From Carnobacterium divergens (lineage in GTDB: Bacteria > Bacillota > Bacilli > Lactobacillales > Carnobacteriaceae), in assembly GCF_900258435.1 (NCBI RefSeq), contig NZ_LT992558.1:113581-177580 (forward strand): DNA of 64,000 nt, written 5' to 3'. A program made the translations under genes and the position numbers. The notes under the pieces were generated by a model. It was not told where the DNA came from, did not search any database, and worked only from the letters and a program-made list of their open reading frames with translations. Positions 1-9,275 of this stretch are shown here, piece by piece; position 1 is the first letter of the stretch; every line of letters starts with the position of its first letter.

Positions 1-1309
1 AATTTTGTTTGGAATCGACAATTGCTATCTTTGTTCCTTTTTGCTGGAATTTTTTAGCGCCTTCTTTTATAGAAGAATAGGTACCGCTTAACGCACTGGC
101 AACCGTGACAACAATGATTTCTTGATATCTTGTTTCTAAATAAGAAAAAAGGTTCTCAATCGCTTTAAGGCTAGGCTGCGAAGAACTCGATTCCCCATCT
201 GCTATTCGAGTCATTTCATAAAATTCAGTAGGTTGAATCGTGAGTTTATCTAGATAATTAACCTCGTTAACAATTAAGTTCATCGGCAATACATGGATTT
301 GTTCGTTTAACACAAAAGAAGCTGGTAAATCTGCAATCGAGTCCGTTACAAGTGCAATTTTATATTTTTGGTTTGTGTTGACTTCAAATTGCAACAACAT
401 ATCCTCCGCTTTTTGTTGTAAGATACGCCCCTTGGTTCGAAGACGCTTCATAACTTCTGCCGGTTGGTTTGAATGAATATGAATACGCGCCTTTTTAGCG
501 CCAGCTGCAACTACCATCGAATCACCCAGGTCTTGCAGTAAGGCTTTGATTTCTTCTTGGACAAGTTGCTGTCCTTCTATTAAAACTTCGGTACAATAAC
601 GATTTTCTGGCGCATTGTCTAATTCATGACTAGACTGACTGATTTCAACTTTCAACTGCTGTTCTATAAATGCAGAATCTGTTTTCATTTCTGCTTCCCC
701 GTGACGACAAATCATTTCAGTAAACCCTTCAAGAAATAGAACAAAGCCTTTAGCTCCAGCATCCACAACATTATTCTTTTGTAAAATTTTTAATTGTTTC
801 GGTGTTTCAGTTAAAGCAACTTTGGCTTCTTCTAACCCTTGGCTTAAAATGGCTTTGAAATTTGTTTCTGTTGCATCTAAAGCCTCCGCCCATGCTCGAA
901 TAACGGTAATCATCGTACCTTCTACTGGGTTTTCAATTGCCGCATAAGCATCTTTGACAGCTGCCTTGGCACTAGTTGTAAAGTTGGCTACTGAAAACGA
1001 CGCTTCTTTTTCAACTTGTCTTGCAAAACCGTTTAAATATTGAGCGAAAATGATTCCTGAATTCCCTCGAGCACTTACTAGTGCAGCATCTGCCACTGCA
1101 TCAAACACTTCCTTGATAGACTGAAATTGCTGCCCCGTCTCCTCAATAATGCCTTGCATAAGAGACGCAAGATTGCTACCCGTATCACCATCTGCAACTG
1201 GAAATACATTGATTGTATTAAGTGCTTTCTTTTTATTAATAACAGCTATAGCTCCTTGCTGAAATGCCAACCTCAATTGTTCTTTATCGATTATTTCATT
1301 AGATTCCAT
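1..1309 (-). CDS. DAK2-DegV fusion protein (3' end outside window)
   Basis: Partial gene read on the minus strand; no stop is reached before base 1. The start is ATG at 1309, preceded by GGGAG at 5-base spacing; an in-frame ATG at 1321 has no good ribosome site. About 436 codons are visible. The N-terminal part is a DAK2/DhaL-like domain with the Asp-rich motif NVFPVADGDTGSNL (roughly residues 40-53), which in DhaL binds Mg-ADP. From about residue 330 the sequence turns into a DegV domain (KIALVTDSIADLP, then a TVASALSGTYSS stretch), a fold known to bind fatty acids in FakB proteins. DAK2 proteins of the FakA/YloV type phosphorylate FakB-bound fatty acids, so a fusion of the two partners suggests a fatty-acid or lipid kinase role. 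That role is inferred. The C-terminal half of DegV is not in the window. Confidence 0.85.
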   Translation of the reverse strand, partial: MESNEIIDKEQLRLAFQQGAIAVINKKKALNTINVFPVADGDTGSNLASLMQGIIEETGQQFQSIKEVFDAVADAALVSARGNSGIIFAQYLNGFARQVEKEASFSVANFTTSAKAAVKDAYAAIENPVEGTMITVIRAWAEALDATETNFKAILSQGLEEAKVALTETPKQLKILQKNNVVDAGAKGFVLFLEGFTEMICRHGEAEMKTDSAFIEQQLKVEISQSSHELDNAPENRYCTEVLIEGQQLVQEEIKALLQDLGDSMVVAAGAKKARIHIHSNQPAEVMKRLRTKGRILQQKAEDMLLQFEVNTNQKYKIALVTDSIADLPASFVLNEQIHVLPMNLIVNEVNYLDKLTIQPTEFYEMTRIADGESSSSQPSLKAIENLFSYLETRYQEIIVVTVASALSGTYSSIKEGAKKFQQKGTKIAIVDSKQN

Positions 1310-1344
1310 TCGTTCTCCCATCCTTATTCACTACCTTATGGCTG

Positions 1345-1749
1345 TTAATTCCATTGGAAATGCTTCACTATTAAATAGACAATTCCTGCAGTGGCACTAT
1401 TTAATACCGTACCCCAGATTAAATCAAGAATCGTTACTAACGTTGACCAATCTTTTAACGTTGCTAGGTTCGTTAAATCGTAAGTTCCATAACAAATCAA
1501 TCCAAAAAATCCTCCTGTAATAAGAGCCGTTAACAATGAACCTTTTTCAATTGACGGACTAATAACGAAAAAAATCAATCCTGCAATAAATAACAAATAG
1601 AAAACTGCTGCTGGAAAAACTTTCGTTTGTCCCATCAAATGCCCTATTTCTTTTTGATACAAATTCTTCGCAATAAATAATAACCAAATTAAATCAATGA
1701 TTAAAAAAACAAAAACGGTTGTTAGGTAAATCTTACTATAATAAGCCAT
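1345..1749 (-). CDS. DUF2177 family membrane protein
   Basis: A 134-residue hydrophobic protein with four predicted membrane segments (about residues 8-28, 45-65, 72-90 and 108-128). The conserved features are an IDLIWL motif in helix 1 and Gly-rich helix 3 (GGFFGLICYGTYDLTN), as in DUF2177 proteins. The ATG start has GGGGGAGAG upstream. The gene ends 35 bases upstream of the DAK2-DegV start on the same strand, so the two may be cotranscribed. No enzymatic function is known for the family. Confidence 0.8.
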   Translation of the reverse strand: MAYYSKIYLTTVFVFLIIDLIWLLFIAKNLYQKEIGHLMGQTKVFPAAVFYLLFIAGLIFFVISPSIEKGSLLTALITGGFFGLICYGTYDLTNLATLKDWSTLVTILDLIWGTVLNSATAGIVYLIVKHFQWN

Positions 1750-1840
1750 TATCTCTCCCCCTTATTATTCTTAAAAACGTTTATTTATTATAACAATAAT
1801 CGCCTTTAATTAGCGAATAGTTTGATTTCAATTGAATCGA

Positions 1841-1869
1841 TTGACAGCTCAAACATTTCGTTGTATGAT
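1841..1869 (+). promoter_or_regulatory. sigma-A promoter of the DsbA-family gene
   Basis: TTGACA at 1841-1846 and TATGAT at 1864-1869 are separated by exactly 17 bases, a near-consensus vegetative promoter 57 bases upstream of the start at 1927. Confidence 0.8.
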
Positions 1870-1926
1870 AGTAAAAAACTTACTATTTGTAAGTTATAGA
1901 CTTTTAATAAAAGGAGCTTCTCTACT

Positions 1927-2613
1927 ATGAAAATTGATATTTGGTCTGATTTTGTCTGTCCATTTTGTTATATCGGAAAACGCCACTTAGAAGCTGCACT
2001 AGGAAATGAAAAAGATGTTGAAATCATCTTTCACAGCTTTGAACTTGATCCCAATACAGCCATTCACCACAATGAAGACATTCACCAATTGATTGCCACA
2101 AAATACGGGATTAGCTACGATCAATCCAAAGCAAATAACGCTCACATTCAACAAATGGCTGCAAACGTTGGGTTAGATTATGATTTTGATAATATGAAAG
2201 CTACAAACAGCTTTACTATGCATCGTTTAGCACAGTTTGCCAAAGAACAGGGGTTAGGCAATGAATTTGTTGAAGCAGGTATGTATGCCTACTTTACCGA
2301 AGCCGCTTTTTTGAATGACGAAGAAACCTTAGTGGCTATCGCTAAAAAAGTGGGATTGGACGAAGCTAGAACTCGTGAAATCATCCATTCAACAGAATAC
2401 ACAGCGCCTGTTCGGGTCGACGAAACCAAAGCAATGGAATTGGGCATTCAAAGTGTTCCGTTCTTTTTAATTGATGACCACTACGCTTTAAGTGGTGCTC
2501 AACCAATTGAAACCTTTAAATCTGTTTTGGCTCAAATTAAAGAAAAATCAGCAACTTCAGCACCCATCGCTTCTACTGATGCTAATTGTGAAGGAGATTC
2601 TTGTACAATTTAA
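1927..2613 (+). CDS. DsbA-family (FrnE-like) oxidoreductase
   Basis: A 228-residue cytoplasmic thioredoxin-fold protein with no signal peptide. The active-site motif CPFC lies at residues 11-14 (FVCPFCYIG), followed by the helical insertion typical of FrnE/2-hydroxychromene isomerase-like DsbA proteins, and the cis-Pro loop SVPFF near residue 180. An extra C-terminal tail ends NCEGDSC, giving two more cysteines that could act as a redox or metal pair. Members of this family are linked to polyketide isomerisation or disulfide handling; the substrate here cannot be read from sequence. The start follows AAAGGAG and its own consensus promoter. Confidence 0.85.
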   Translation: MKIDIWSDFVCPFCYIGKRHLEAALGNEKDVEIIFHSFELDPNTAIHHNEDIHQLIATKYGISYDQSKANNAHIQQMAANVGLDYDFDNMKATNSFTMHRLAQFAKEQGLGNEFVEAGMYAYFTEAAFLNDEETLVAIAKKVGLDEARTREIIHSTEYTAPVRVDETKAMELGIQSVPFFLIDDHYALSGAQPIETFKSVLAQIKEKSATSAPIASTDANCEGDSCTI

Positions 2614-2639
2614 CTAAAAAGCAGTTCCCTGAACATTTT

Positions 2640-2680
2640 TCGCCATCTGACTCATTATCGGATGGTTTTTTATTTTTTTC
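2640..2680 (+). terminator. putative terminator after the DsbA-family gene
   Basis: CCATC and GATGG form a short stem followed by a T-rich stretch. The stem is only five pairs, so this is a modest call. Confidence 0.45.
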
Positions 2681-2748
2681 TATTGCTATTCTTTTAAATA
2701 CTTGTTTAAATTAAAAGAAAACCTTTACAAAAAGAAGGAGGCATTTCC

Positions 2749-3129
2749 ATGTTAAAAAAAATCCATACCGATTCAGCACCAGCAGCGATTGGACCTTATT
2801 CTCAAGCGATTGCTGTCGGCGACACACTCTACACATCTGGCCAAATCCCAGTTGATCCTACCACTGGAAAAGTTGTCGCATCTACCATTTCTCAGCAAAC
2901 TGAACAAGTCATGAAAAACCTAGCTGCTGTTTTAAATGAAGGCAACAGTGATTTACACCACGTTATCAAAACAACTTGTTTTTTAACAAATATGTCAGAT
3001 TTTGCTGAATTTAATCATGTTTATGGTACACACTTTGGCAATCATAAACCTGCTCGCTCATGCGTAGCTGTAAAAGATCTCCCACTTGGCGTTTTAGTTG
3101 AAGTAGAAGCCATTGCCCTCCTCAACTAA
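2749..3129 (+). CDS. ridA: RidA family enamine/imine deaminase
   Basis: A 126-residue protein of normal RidA (YjgF/YER057c/UK114) length. It shows the family signatures AIGPYSQAI near the N-terminus, SGQIPVDP in the middle and the C-terminal RSCVAVKDLPLGVLVEVEAIA, which includes the Arg that binds the substrate carboxylate and the active-site Glu. RidA hydrolyses reactive 2-aminoacrylate and related enamines made by PLP enzymes. AAGGAGG lies 7 bases before ATG. It sits alone between a weak and a strong terminator. A role in protecting PLP enzymes is known for the family and is not specific to this locus. Confidence 0.95.
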   Translation: MLKKIHTDSAPAAIGPYSQAIAVGDTLYTSGQIPVDPTTGKVVASTISQQTEQVMKNLAAVLNEGNSDLHHVIKTTCFLTNMSDFAEFNHVYGTHFGNHKPARSCVAVKDLPLGVLVEVEAIALLN

Positions 3130-3139
3130 TTGAAACAAA

Positions 3140-3190
3140 AAATGATCTATTCCCAACTAAGCATCATTAGTTAAGAATAGATCGTTTTTC
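3140..3190. terminator. bidirectional terminator between ridA and the convergent gene
   Basis: GATCTATTC at 3144-3152 pairs with GAATAGATC at 3175-3183, flanked by A-run and T-run, so it can serve both strands. Confidence 0.8.
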
Positions 3191-3599
3191 ATTTCGATGC
3201 CATTTCATCAGAGAGTTTAAATACATAGTTGTCTACTTCAAATAGCTCCCTTAAAATTTCTTCCACTTGGTTAAATAATTGATTGACTTCATTGATTTTA
3301 TTCGAACATTCGATTGTTTTATGTCCTTCGTAAATGAATTGATCGTACGCTTCAATTAATTTTACTTGGTGCGCTCCTTTAGTAAACAAGGTGAATTCAT
3401 CCATCATCTGAACTTCAAAACTCTGTTTCCACCCCTCTGTTAAGACAATCGTCATTACAACCGTATGGACTGACAGGCCATCTAATGCTATTTCTCTGCC
3501 ATTAACCAATAACGTATAGCAAACACTTTTCACAATCCCACAAGCATTGCATCCACCTTCAGTTAAATCAACAGAACTGCTAAGAACAATCTCTTTCAT
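3189..3599 (-). CDS. hypothetical protein with N-terminal CNACG motif
   Basis: A 136-residue soluble protein that I do not recognise. It has a good ribosome site (GGAGG just upstream of ATG) and its own terminator, so it is probably real. Visible features are a CNACG cysteine pair at residues 17-20, which might bind metal or be redox active, a beta-rich middle and an acidic helical C-terminus (residues 85-130). It is flanked by ridA and ada and shares no obvious operon with either. Confidence 0.65.
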   Translation of the reverse strand: MKEIVLSSSVDLTEGGCNACGIVKSVCYTLLVNGREIALDGLSVHTVVMTIVLTEGWKQSFEVQMMDEFTLFTKGAHQVKLIEAYDQFIYEGHKTIECSNKINEVNQLFNQVEEILRELFEVDNYVFKLSDEMASK

Positions 3600-3830
3600 T
3601 TTTTACCTCCACTTATAATGACTTATATTAGTTAAATTATACTACTTTTTAGGGACAAGAACACCTTGACTATTCATCATTTAGTATTCCTATCGCAATC
3701 ACGTTTTTTATTCATTCTTTTAATCCAAACGTAGCAAGCAATCAAATATCCATGTTAATTTTTTGGGTACATCGCCACATGGAACATGCTAAAATTGGTT
3801 TATACTATTCAATGAAAGGAAGGGCTCCAG

Positions 3831-4895
3831 ATGATAACAAATCAAGCAAAAATCGACCTCTATTACCAAATGCTCCTTGAAAAAAATTCAACCTTCGAAG
3901 GTGTCTTTTACGCAGGAATCAAAACCACCGGCATTTTTTGTCGCCCTACTTGTCCCGCGCGAAAACCTAAGAAAGAAAACTGTGAATTTTTCGAAACTGC
4001 CAAAGAGGCAATCTTAGCTTCTTATCGCCCTTGCAAAAGATGCTCGCCTCTTTCAAATCCAAGTCACTTATCTCCTGAAGTAAAGAAATTGGTTCACGCA
4101 ATTGAAGAAAATCCAGAACGAAAATGGACAGATAGAGATTTTGATGCGCTTTCTATCAGTGCAAACACTGCTCGCAGACAATTTAAAAAGCAATTTGGCA
4201 TGACCTTTATTGAATATGCTCGTTCAAGAAGGTTAGGGTTTGCTTTTGAACATATTCGTAAAGGAACCTCCTTTATCGACGCACAACTTAATACTGGTTA
4301 CGAATCAAGCAATGGCTTTCGAGACGCCTTCACACGAACAATGGGCACCGTTCCAACCAAATCTGCTGATCTTAAATTGCTCACTGCTCATTGGATTGAA
4401 ACACCTCTTGGATCGATGCTAGCAATCGCTGATGAAAATGCGCTTTATTTGTTGGAATTTGTTGACCGTAGGGGCTTGGAAACTGAAATTGAAACATTAC
4501 GAAAACGAGCACATGCTGCTATTATTCCAGGAGCCAATTCCATTATCCAACAGATTTCCTCCGATTTAACCAACTATTTCAATGGCACACTAACCCAATT
4601 TACGACTCCCATCCACTACCTAGGATCTGATTTTCAAAAAAGTGTTTGGGACGAACTTCAAAAAATACCAGCTGGCACGACTCTTTCCTATAAAGAACTT
4701 GCCGAAAAAATAAACAATCCAAAAGGCTACCGTGCCGTTGCCCGTGCAAATGGTGCAAATCAGCTTTCTTTAATCGTTCCTTGTCACCGCGTTATCAATA
4801 CAAATGGCGCTTTAGGAGGATATGGTGGAGGCGTAGATCGTAAGGAATGGTTATTAAAACATGAAATAAAACACTACAACAGAAAAAGCAACTAG
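3831..4895 (+). CDS. ada: Ada: methylphosphotriester and O6-alkylguanine-DNA methyltransferase / activator
   Basis: A 354-residue protein with the full three-part Ada architecture, the same length as E. coli Ada. Residues 1-75 form the zinc domain with Cys37, Cys41, Cys68 and Cys71 (motif CRPTC...CKRC); Cys37 is the expected methylphosphotriester acceptor. Residues 85-180 form an AraC-type helix-turn-helix region. Residues 185-350 form the O6-methylguanine methyltransferase domain with the active site PCHRV around Cys318. In E. coli, methylation of the first domain turns Ada into an activator of its own gene; here a TATACT -10 at 3801-3806 lacks a good -35, which fits an activator-dependent promoter. 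The gene overlaps a shared terminator with nhaC. Bacillus splits these functions between AdaA and AdaB. Confidence 0.95.
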   Translation: MITNQAKIDLYYQMLLEKNSTFEGVFYAGIKTTGIFCRPTCPARKPKKENCEFFETAKEAILASYRPCKRCSPLSNPSHLSPEVKKLVHAIEENPERKWTDRDFDALSISANTARRQFKKQFGMTFIEYARSRRLGFAFEHIRKGTSFIDAQLNTGYESSNGFRDAFTRTMGTVPTKSADLKLLTAHWIETPLGSMLAIADENALYLLEFVDRRGLETEIETLRKRAHAAIIPGANSIIQQISSDLTNYFNGTLTQFTTPIHYLGSDFQKSVWDELQKIPAGTTLSYKELAEKINNPKGYRAVARANGANQLSLIVPCHRVINTNGALGGYGGGVDRKEWLLKHEIKHYNRKSN

Positions 4896-4918
4896 GAAAA
4901 ATTCCCAGTTGCTTCTTC
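4886..4918. terminator. bidirectional terminator between ada and nhaC
   Basis: AAGCAACT at 4886-4893 pairs with AGTTGCTT at 4907-4914 and an inner GGA/TCC extends the stem. It overlaps the ada stop codon. Confidence 0.7.
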
Positions 4919-6280
4919 TTATTTTTCAGATTTTTTCATAAATCCAACCAAAACGGTAAATAAAGGGGTCAAATAACAGAAAAACGCAAAAGGTAAATAC
5001 TGCAACGTACCAATTCCAAGCGTCCCTGCAATAAATACACCACTTACCCCCCATGGAATTAGTGGATTGAAGGTTGCTCCCGCATCTGACAAGGTTCTAG
5101 ATAGATACTTATCAGGTAAATCAATTTTACGATAATTCTCTTTATAAGCCTTACCTGGCAAAATAATAGAGAGATATTGTTCGCCAATCAATAAATTGAC
5201 TCCAATTGAACTTAAAGCCGTCATTAAAATCAAACGCCCTTTTGTCTTCATCAAATCCTCTACCTGTTGCAAAATCGTTTCTATAATACGCAATTTCACT
5301 AACAGTCCACCTAGCGACAAAGCTAAAATAATCAATGAAACCGACCACATCATGCTTTGCATCCCACCACGAGTCAATAGCGTATCAACATTTTCAACCC
5401 CTGTTTTCGATACAAATCCATCTTGAATCCAAGAACCCACAGAAGCAATTGTTGTCGCTGGATGATAAATGTAGCGCACCACAATGGATAGCACAATGCT
5501 CGTTAAAAGAGTAGGAATCGCAGGCACTTTACGCCATGCAGCAATAAATAAAATTAAAACAGGAAGTAACGTAATTGGAGAAATCGTATAAAACTGATGC
5601 AGCGTATCTGTAATAACTTGTAAATCATCACCAGCTGCACCTTTTACTGGATGAAAACCAAGAGAAATAAACGCGATAAGAGAAAGAACGAAGGCTGGAA
5701 AAACCGTCCACAACTCATTTTTAATATGCTCAAATAGATCAACTTCAGCAATTGCTGCGGAAAGATTTGCTGTATCCGATAAAGGAGAAATACTGTTCCC
5801 TAGAAAAGCTCCGGAAACAATTGCTCCAGTTGTAATCGCTGGATTAAATCCCATGATTTGTCCCATTCCAAAAAAGGCAATTCCCACTGTTGAAATCGTC
5901 GTAAAGGAACTTCCTACCGTTGCACCAACAACTCCACAAATAATAAAAACTGTTGGCAAAAAGAATTTAACAGACAAGACGCTAAATCCATACACCATAA
6001 TCGTGGGAATCGTTCCTGCAGCAATCCAAACACTGATTAACGCACCAATCAAAATGAAAATAATAATCGGAACCAAACCTGGCGTAATCCCTTCCTGAAT
6101 GCCCTCATGAATTGTCTTCCAAGATACTTCTTTCACTGCAGCAAATAAAATGACCAATGCTAAGGCAAATAAAATCGCCACATGAGCCGGCAGTTTAAAG
6201 CCAATAATACAAGTTCCAATCATTGCTAATAAAACAACTAAAAGAAACATTGCTTCTTTAATCGTTACATCTTTCTTCAT
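4919..6280 (-). CDS. nhaC: NhaC-type Na+/H+ antiporter
   Basis: A polytopic membrane protein of the NhaC family with about 11-12 hydrophobic segments and the family's GNSISPLSDTANLS motif, where polar residues sit in the transport core. I place the start at ATG 6280 (453 residues), preceded by AGAGGAAG; a longer in-frame GTG at 6313 has no ribosome site. It is the last gene of tyrP-tdc-pdxK-nhaC. An nhaC gene also ends the enterococcal and Lactobacillus brevis tyramine clusters, so it probably helps ion and pH balance during tyrosine decarboxylation. Exchange of other cations or amines cannot be excluded. Confidence 0.9.
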   Translation of the reverse strand: MKKDVTIKEAMFLLVVLLAMIGTCIIGFKLPAHVAILFALALVILFAAVKEVSWKTIHEGIQEGITPGLVPIIIFILIGALISVWIAAGTIPTIMVYGFSVLSVKFFLPTVFIICGVVGATVGSSFTTISTVGIAFFGMGQIMGFNPAITTGAIVSGAFLGNSISPLSDTANLSAAIAEVDLFEHIKNELWTVFPAFVLSLIAFISLGFHPVKGAAGDDLQVITDTLHQFYTISPITLLPVLILFIAAWRKVPAIPTLLTSIVLSIVVRYIYHPATTIASVGSWIQDGFVSKTGVENVDTLLTRGGMQSMMWSVSLIILALSLGGLLVKLRIIETILQQVEDLMKTKGRLILMTALSSIGVNLLIGEQYLSIILPGKAYKENYRKIDLPDKYLSRTLSDAGATFNPLIPWGVSGVFIAGTLGIGTLQYLPFAFFCYLTPLFTVLVGFMKKSEK

Positions 6281-6321
6281 CTTTTGCGCTTCCTCTCTTC
6301 TCTTTTCCTTCACCTAATCCA

Positions 6322-7128
6322 TTAACGTCTTGAGTACGCTCCATGCCACACAGGACCAATAAATTGGTTTAAAGCAAACCCTTCTTCAATGCCACAATAA
6401 ACAAAGTCTTTGGCTTTTATCACAGCCTCTTTTGCAGACAAGTCATTGGCTAAACCAGCAGTTACAGCAGCTGCAAAGGTACAGCCTGCACCATGGTTGT
6501 GATTTCCTTCAATTTTAGGTGATTTTAGTAGCATAAATTCTTCCCCATCATAAAACAAATCAATCGCTTCTTGACTAGTTAACCCTTTTCCGCCCTTAAT
6601 GACAACATTTTTGGCTCCTAAAGCAATAATTTTAGCGGCAGCCACTTTCATATCTTCCACTGTTTCAAGTGGGTCCATTTCTGCTAACTGACTGGCTTCA
6701 AATAAATTTGGCGTTGTAATGGTTGCTTTTGGAATCAATAATTGACGCATACTGCTAACATTTTCAGGCTGTAAAACCTCTGTTTCACCTTTACAAACCA
6801 TTACTGGATCAATCACGATTTGTTCAATTGCACCTGTTTCTAACATTTGACTCACCTGTTCAATGGTTTCAACTGTTCCAAGCATACCTGTTTTCATCGC
6901 TTTAAATGGCCCACACGCTAATGCCGTTGCCAATTCTTTTTCAATAATTGATTCTGCGATTGGAAAAACGTCATGATGCCAAAAATTCGCTGGGTCCATT
7001 GTCACAATCGATGTAACCACACTAATACCGTAAGTGCCATATTCTTCAAATGTTTTTAAGTCCGCTTGTAAGCCTGCTCCGCCACTTGTGTCAGAACCTG
7101 CAACTGTCAATACTCTTTGAATTTCCAT
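6322..7128 (-). CDS. pdxK: PdxK-type pyridoxal/hydroxymethylpyrimidine kinase in the tyramine cluster
   Basis: A 268-residue ribokinase-fold enzyme. The N-terminus VLTVAGSDTSGGAGLQADL is the substrate-binding signature shared with ThiD. The catalytic anion-hole motif GAGC ends at Cys216. The MDP...W.H.VFPI segment (residues 44-57) resembles the Firmicute PdxK subgroup, which phosphorylates pyridoxal as well as hydroxymethylpyrimidine. No other thiamine gene is nearby. Its place between the PLP-dependent decarboxylase gene and nhaC suggests it supplies cofactor to the decarboxylase; that link is inferred. ThiD activity is the main alternative. GGAGG upstream supports the ATG. Confidence 0.85.
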   Translation of the reverse strand: MEIQRVLTVAGSDTSGGAGLQADLKTFEEYGTYGISVVTSIVTMDPANFWHHDVFPIAESIIEKELATALACGPFKAMKTGMLGTVETIEQVSQMLETGAIEQIVIDPVMVCKGETEVLQPENVSSMRQLLIPKATITTPNLFEASQLAEMDPLETVEDMKVAAAKIIALGAKNVVIKGGKGLTSQEAIDLFYDGEEFMLLKSPKIEGNHNHGAGCTFAAAVTAGLANDLSAKEAVIKAKDFVYCGIEEGFALNQFIGPVWHGAYSRR

Positions 7129-7328
7129 CTAATCCCCATCTTTCCTCCAAATTTAGTTGCTTGTTATACAAAGAAATGTATAGCAGAATGCGCTCCACTA
7201 TACATTACTGTAAACCAGCCTTCGCTATTTTCCTTGCGTAGACAGTAGTTCTATTCAGAAAATCCAAGCCAACTTGGAATCAGTTGAATACCGATTTCAA
7301 GTCAGCTAAGACTTACATTTTCGTTCAA
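7129..7328 (-). promoter_or_regulatory. tdc-pdxK intercistronic region with two hairpins
   Basis: A 200-base gap inside an otherwise tight cluster. AATGTATAG (7175-7183) pairs perfectly with CTATACATT (7198-7206), and TCCAAG/CTTGGA around 7263-7278 forms a second stem with a CCAA loop. Either could end or attenuate the abundant tdc message. No promoter for pdxK is clear. Confidence 0.45.
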
Positions 7329-9191
7329 TTAGTTTTCTTCAGCATAGATTGCTTCTAATTTACTTTGAATTGCGGCTTCAATTTTAGCTGCATATTCGTC
7401 AAATACTTCTTTATCATTCATATATGGTGACATTGCAGAAGCACGTAAGATGGTTACTTTGTCAGCACGTTCCCATTCTTTACGTGAGAAACCTAAGCCA
7501 TTTACAAATTCAAATGGGCTGTGGCCATATTCTTCAATCGCAAAGTCAGTATGTGAAGTGATAAATTCATTGTTGTATAAACCACCTTTTGCATATGAAG
7601 CATAATCATAGAAATCATGGTTTAATTTGTTCATTTTCACTAAGTCAGTGTTGCCTTTTTCGTTGAATACATAATCTACCATGTTGAAATCTGGTTTTGT
7701 TAATGCATGCAATTCAATTGTTTTATCGCCAACTTTAAATTCTTTGCCGTCGATAAAGTGATAGAAGTGATATGCTCCTTCAATGCTTGCGCCCATTAAT
7801 TTACCGTAACCAGTTACGTTTAATGGCAATACTTTGTGTGCAGTCCATACAGCAGCTGCAGTTGCGCCGGCTTTTGAACCTTCAAGAATATATGCACCTA
7901 ATAATGCTGGAATATCCGCACCTTTTTCAAATACATATGTTGCAAAGTAAGAAATAACGTCACGCATGCGGATATCTTTAATGACTACGCCACCTGCAGA
8001 GTAAGGGATATAACCCATTTTATGAGGGTCGATTGTAACAGATTCAGCTAAGCTGATTGCTTTGAATGATTCATAAACTTCTCTTGTTAACCAATCATTT
8101 TTTTCCATGAAGATGCCGTTTTTAGCGTAAACAGCTTCGATTTGATCCCATTCAATAAATTCATCGTTTTCATCTAAGAAGATTGAACGTCCATAACCAC
8201 CGTATGCAGCATCAACGTGTACGTAGAAGTAAATGCCTTCTTTAGCTAATTTTTCACGTAACGCAATGATTTGGTCGATACGATCGATTTGACCTTCTTC
8301 AGTTGAACCAACAACACCTACTACTCCAAGAGTTGGAATACCTTGTGCAGCTAAATCACGAATTTGTGCTTCTAATTTATCAATATCCATACGGTATTCA
8401 CTGTTTACTTCACCAGCGATCACTTGGTCTAAACCAATACCGATAATATCAGCAGCTTTTAACCATGAATAATGTTTTGTTTGTGGCACAATCCATTTAC
8501 CTAATTTTTCTAAGTTTTTACCACTACGCGCTGAACGTGCTTTAATTTCGTCAAATTGGTCTTGAAGTTGGTCTAAAATGTTTAGAACTTCTTCAGTAGA
8601 CATATTTAATAATTCCCATTCAGATTTACCCGCAACCATTTCTGGTGCTACTTCTTGGATAGCAAATGGCAATGATTTCATGTTACGTGCATACCATAAG
8701 CCTTCTAAGTTAGCGATTGAACCATCAGCTGCGATGTGTCCCCAACCATTTTTATAGCCCATCAATGTTGCAAATTCCATTCCGACTTCTTCTTCCATTT
8801 GAGAAGTTGCTGGAGATGATTCGTAAGCCACGTTGTTGCCGTTCCAAAGCATTGCAGTTGTATAAGCAATAATGGCTGGCATTAGTGTTTCAGAGTTCAT
8901 ATGGCCCCAGAAACGACCTGCTGAGTGCCATGGAAGTGATTCAGTACGTAAACGTGAAGACAATACGTTAAATACGCTTCTCATGTTGTCTGCTGTTGCT
9001 TGGAATTCTTTTGAACTTCTGTCTTGTGGAGTAATTACTGGTAAATCTTGAGGCATGTAGTTTTGTCTCCAACCAACGTGTTCGTCGATCATTTTGTTTA
9101 AAATTTCTTTGAATAAATCAACGTTTTCGCCTTTGTCGCCAAGGAATAAAGCTTTTAAATTAGTATCATCTGTATTAAATGTGTTTTTCAT
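7329..9191 (-). CDS. tdcA: tyrosine decarboxylase (PLP-dependent)
   Basis: With the start at ATG 9191, preceded by GGAGG at 8-base spacing, the product is 620 residues, the length of the enterococcal tyrosine decarboxylase; a longer reading frame to 9227 lacks support. The enzyme converts L-tyrosine to tyramine and CO2, consuming a cytoplasmic proton. The PLP lysine is in the motif [11 protein letters not shown] (Lys391), and the preceding [10 protein letters not shown] carries the Asp that contacts the pyridine nitrogen. The length and sequence place it in the bacterial group II decarboxylase family close to enterococcal TDC, which can also act on phenylalanine and L-DOPA. It follows tyrP by 84 bases, probably in the same transcript. 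Confidence 0.95.
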   Translation of the reverse strand: MKNTFNTDDTNLKALFLGDKGENVDLFKEILNKMIDEHVGWRQNYMPQDLPVITPQDRSSKEFQATADNMRSVFNVLSSRLRTESLPWHSAGRFWGHMNSETLMPAIIAYTTAMLWNGNNVAYESSPATSQMEEEVGMEFATLMGYKNGWGHIAADGSIANLEGLWYARNMKSLPFAIQEVAPEMVAGKSEWELLNMSTEEVLNILDQLQDQFDEIKARSARSGKNLEKLGKWIVPQTKHYSWLKAADIIGIGLDQVIAGEVNSEYRMDIDKLEAQIRDLAAQGIPTLGVVGVVGSTEEGQIDRIDQIIALREKLAKEGIYFYVHVDAAYGGYGRSIFLDENDEFIEWDQIEAVYAKNGIFMEKNDWLTREVYESFKAISLAESVTIDPHKMGYIPYSAGGVVIKDIRMRDVISYFATYVFEKGADIPALLGAYILEGSKAGATAAAVWTAHKVLPLNVTGYGKLMGASIEGAYHFYHFIDGKEFKVGDKTIELHALTKPDFNMVDYVFNEKGNTDLVKMNKLNHDFYDYASYAKGGLYNNEFITSHTDFAIEEYGHSPFEFVNGLGFSRKEWERADKVTILRASAMSPYMNDKEVFDEYAAKIEAAIQSKLEAIYAEEN

Positions 9192-9275
9192 GATGTGTTC
9201 CTCCTGTAAAGTTGTTTTTAAGTGCAAGCAAGGACATTTGTATAGGATGTCAGGTGCTTGTTACTTTTTTATTGA

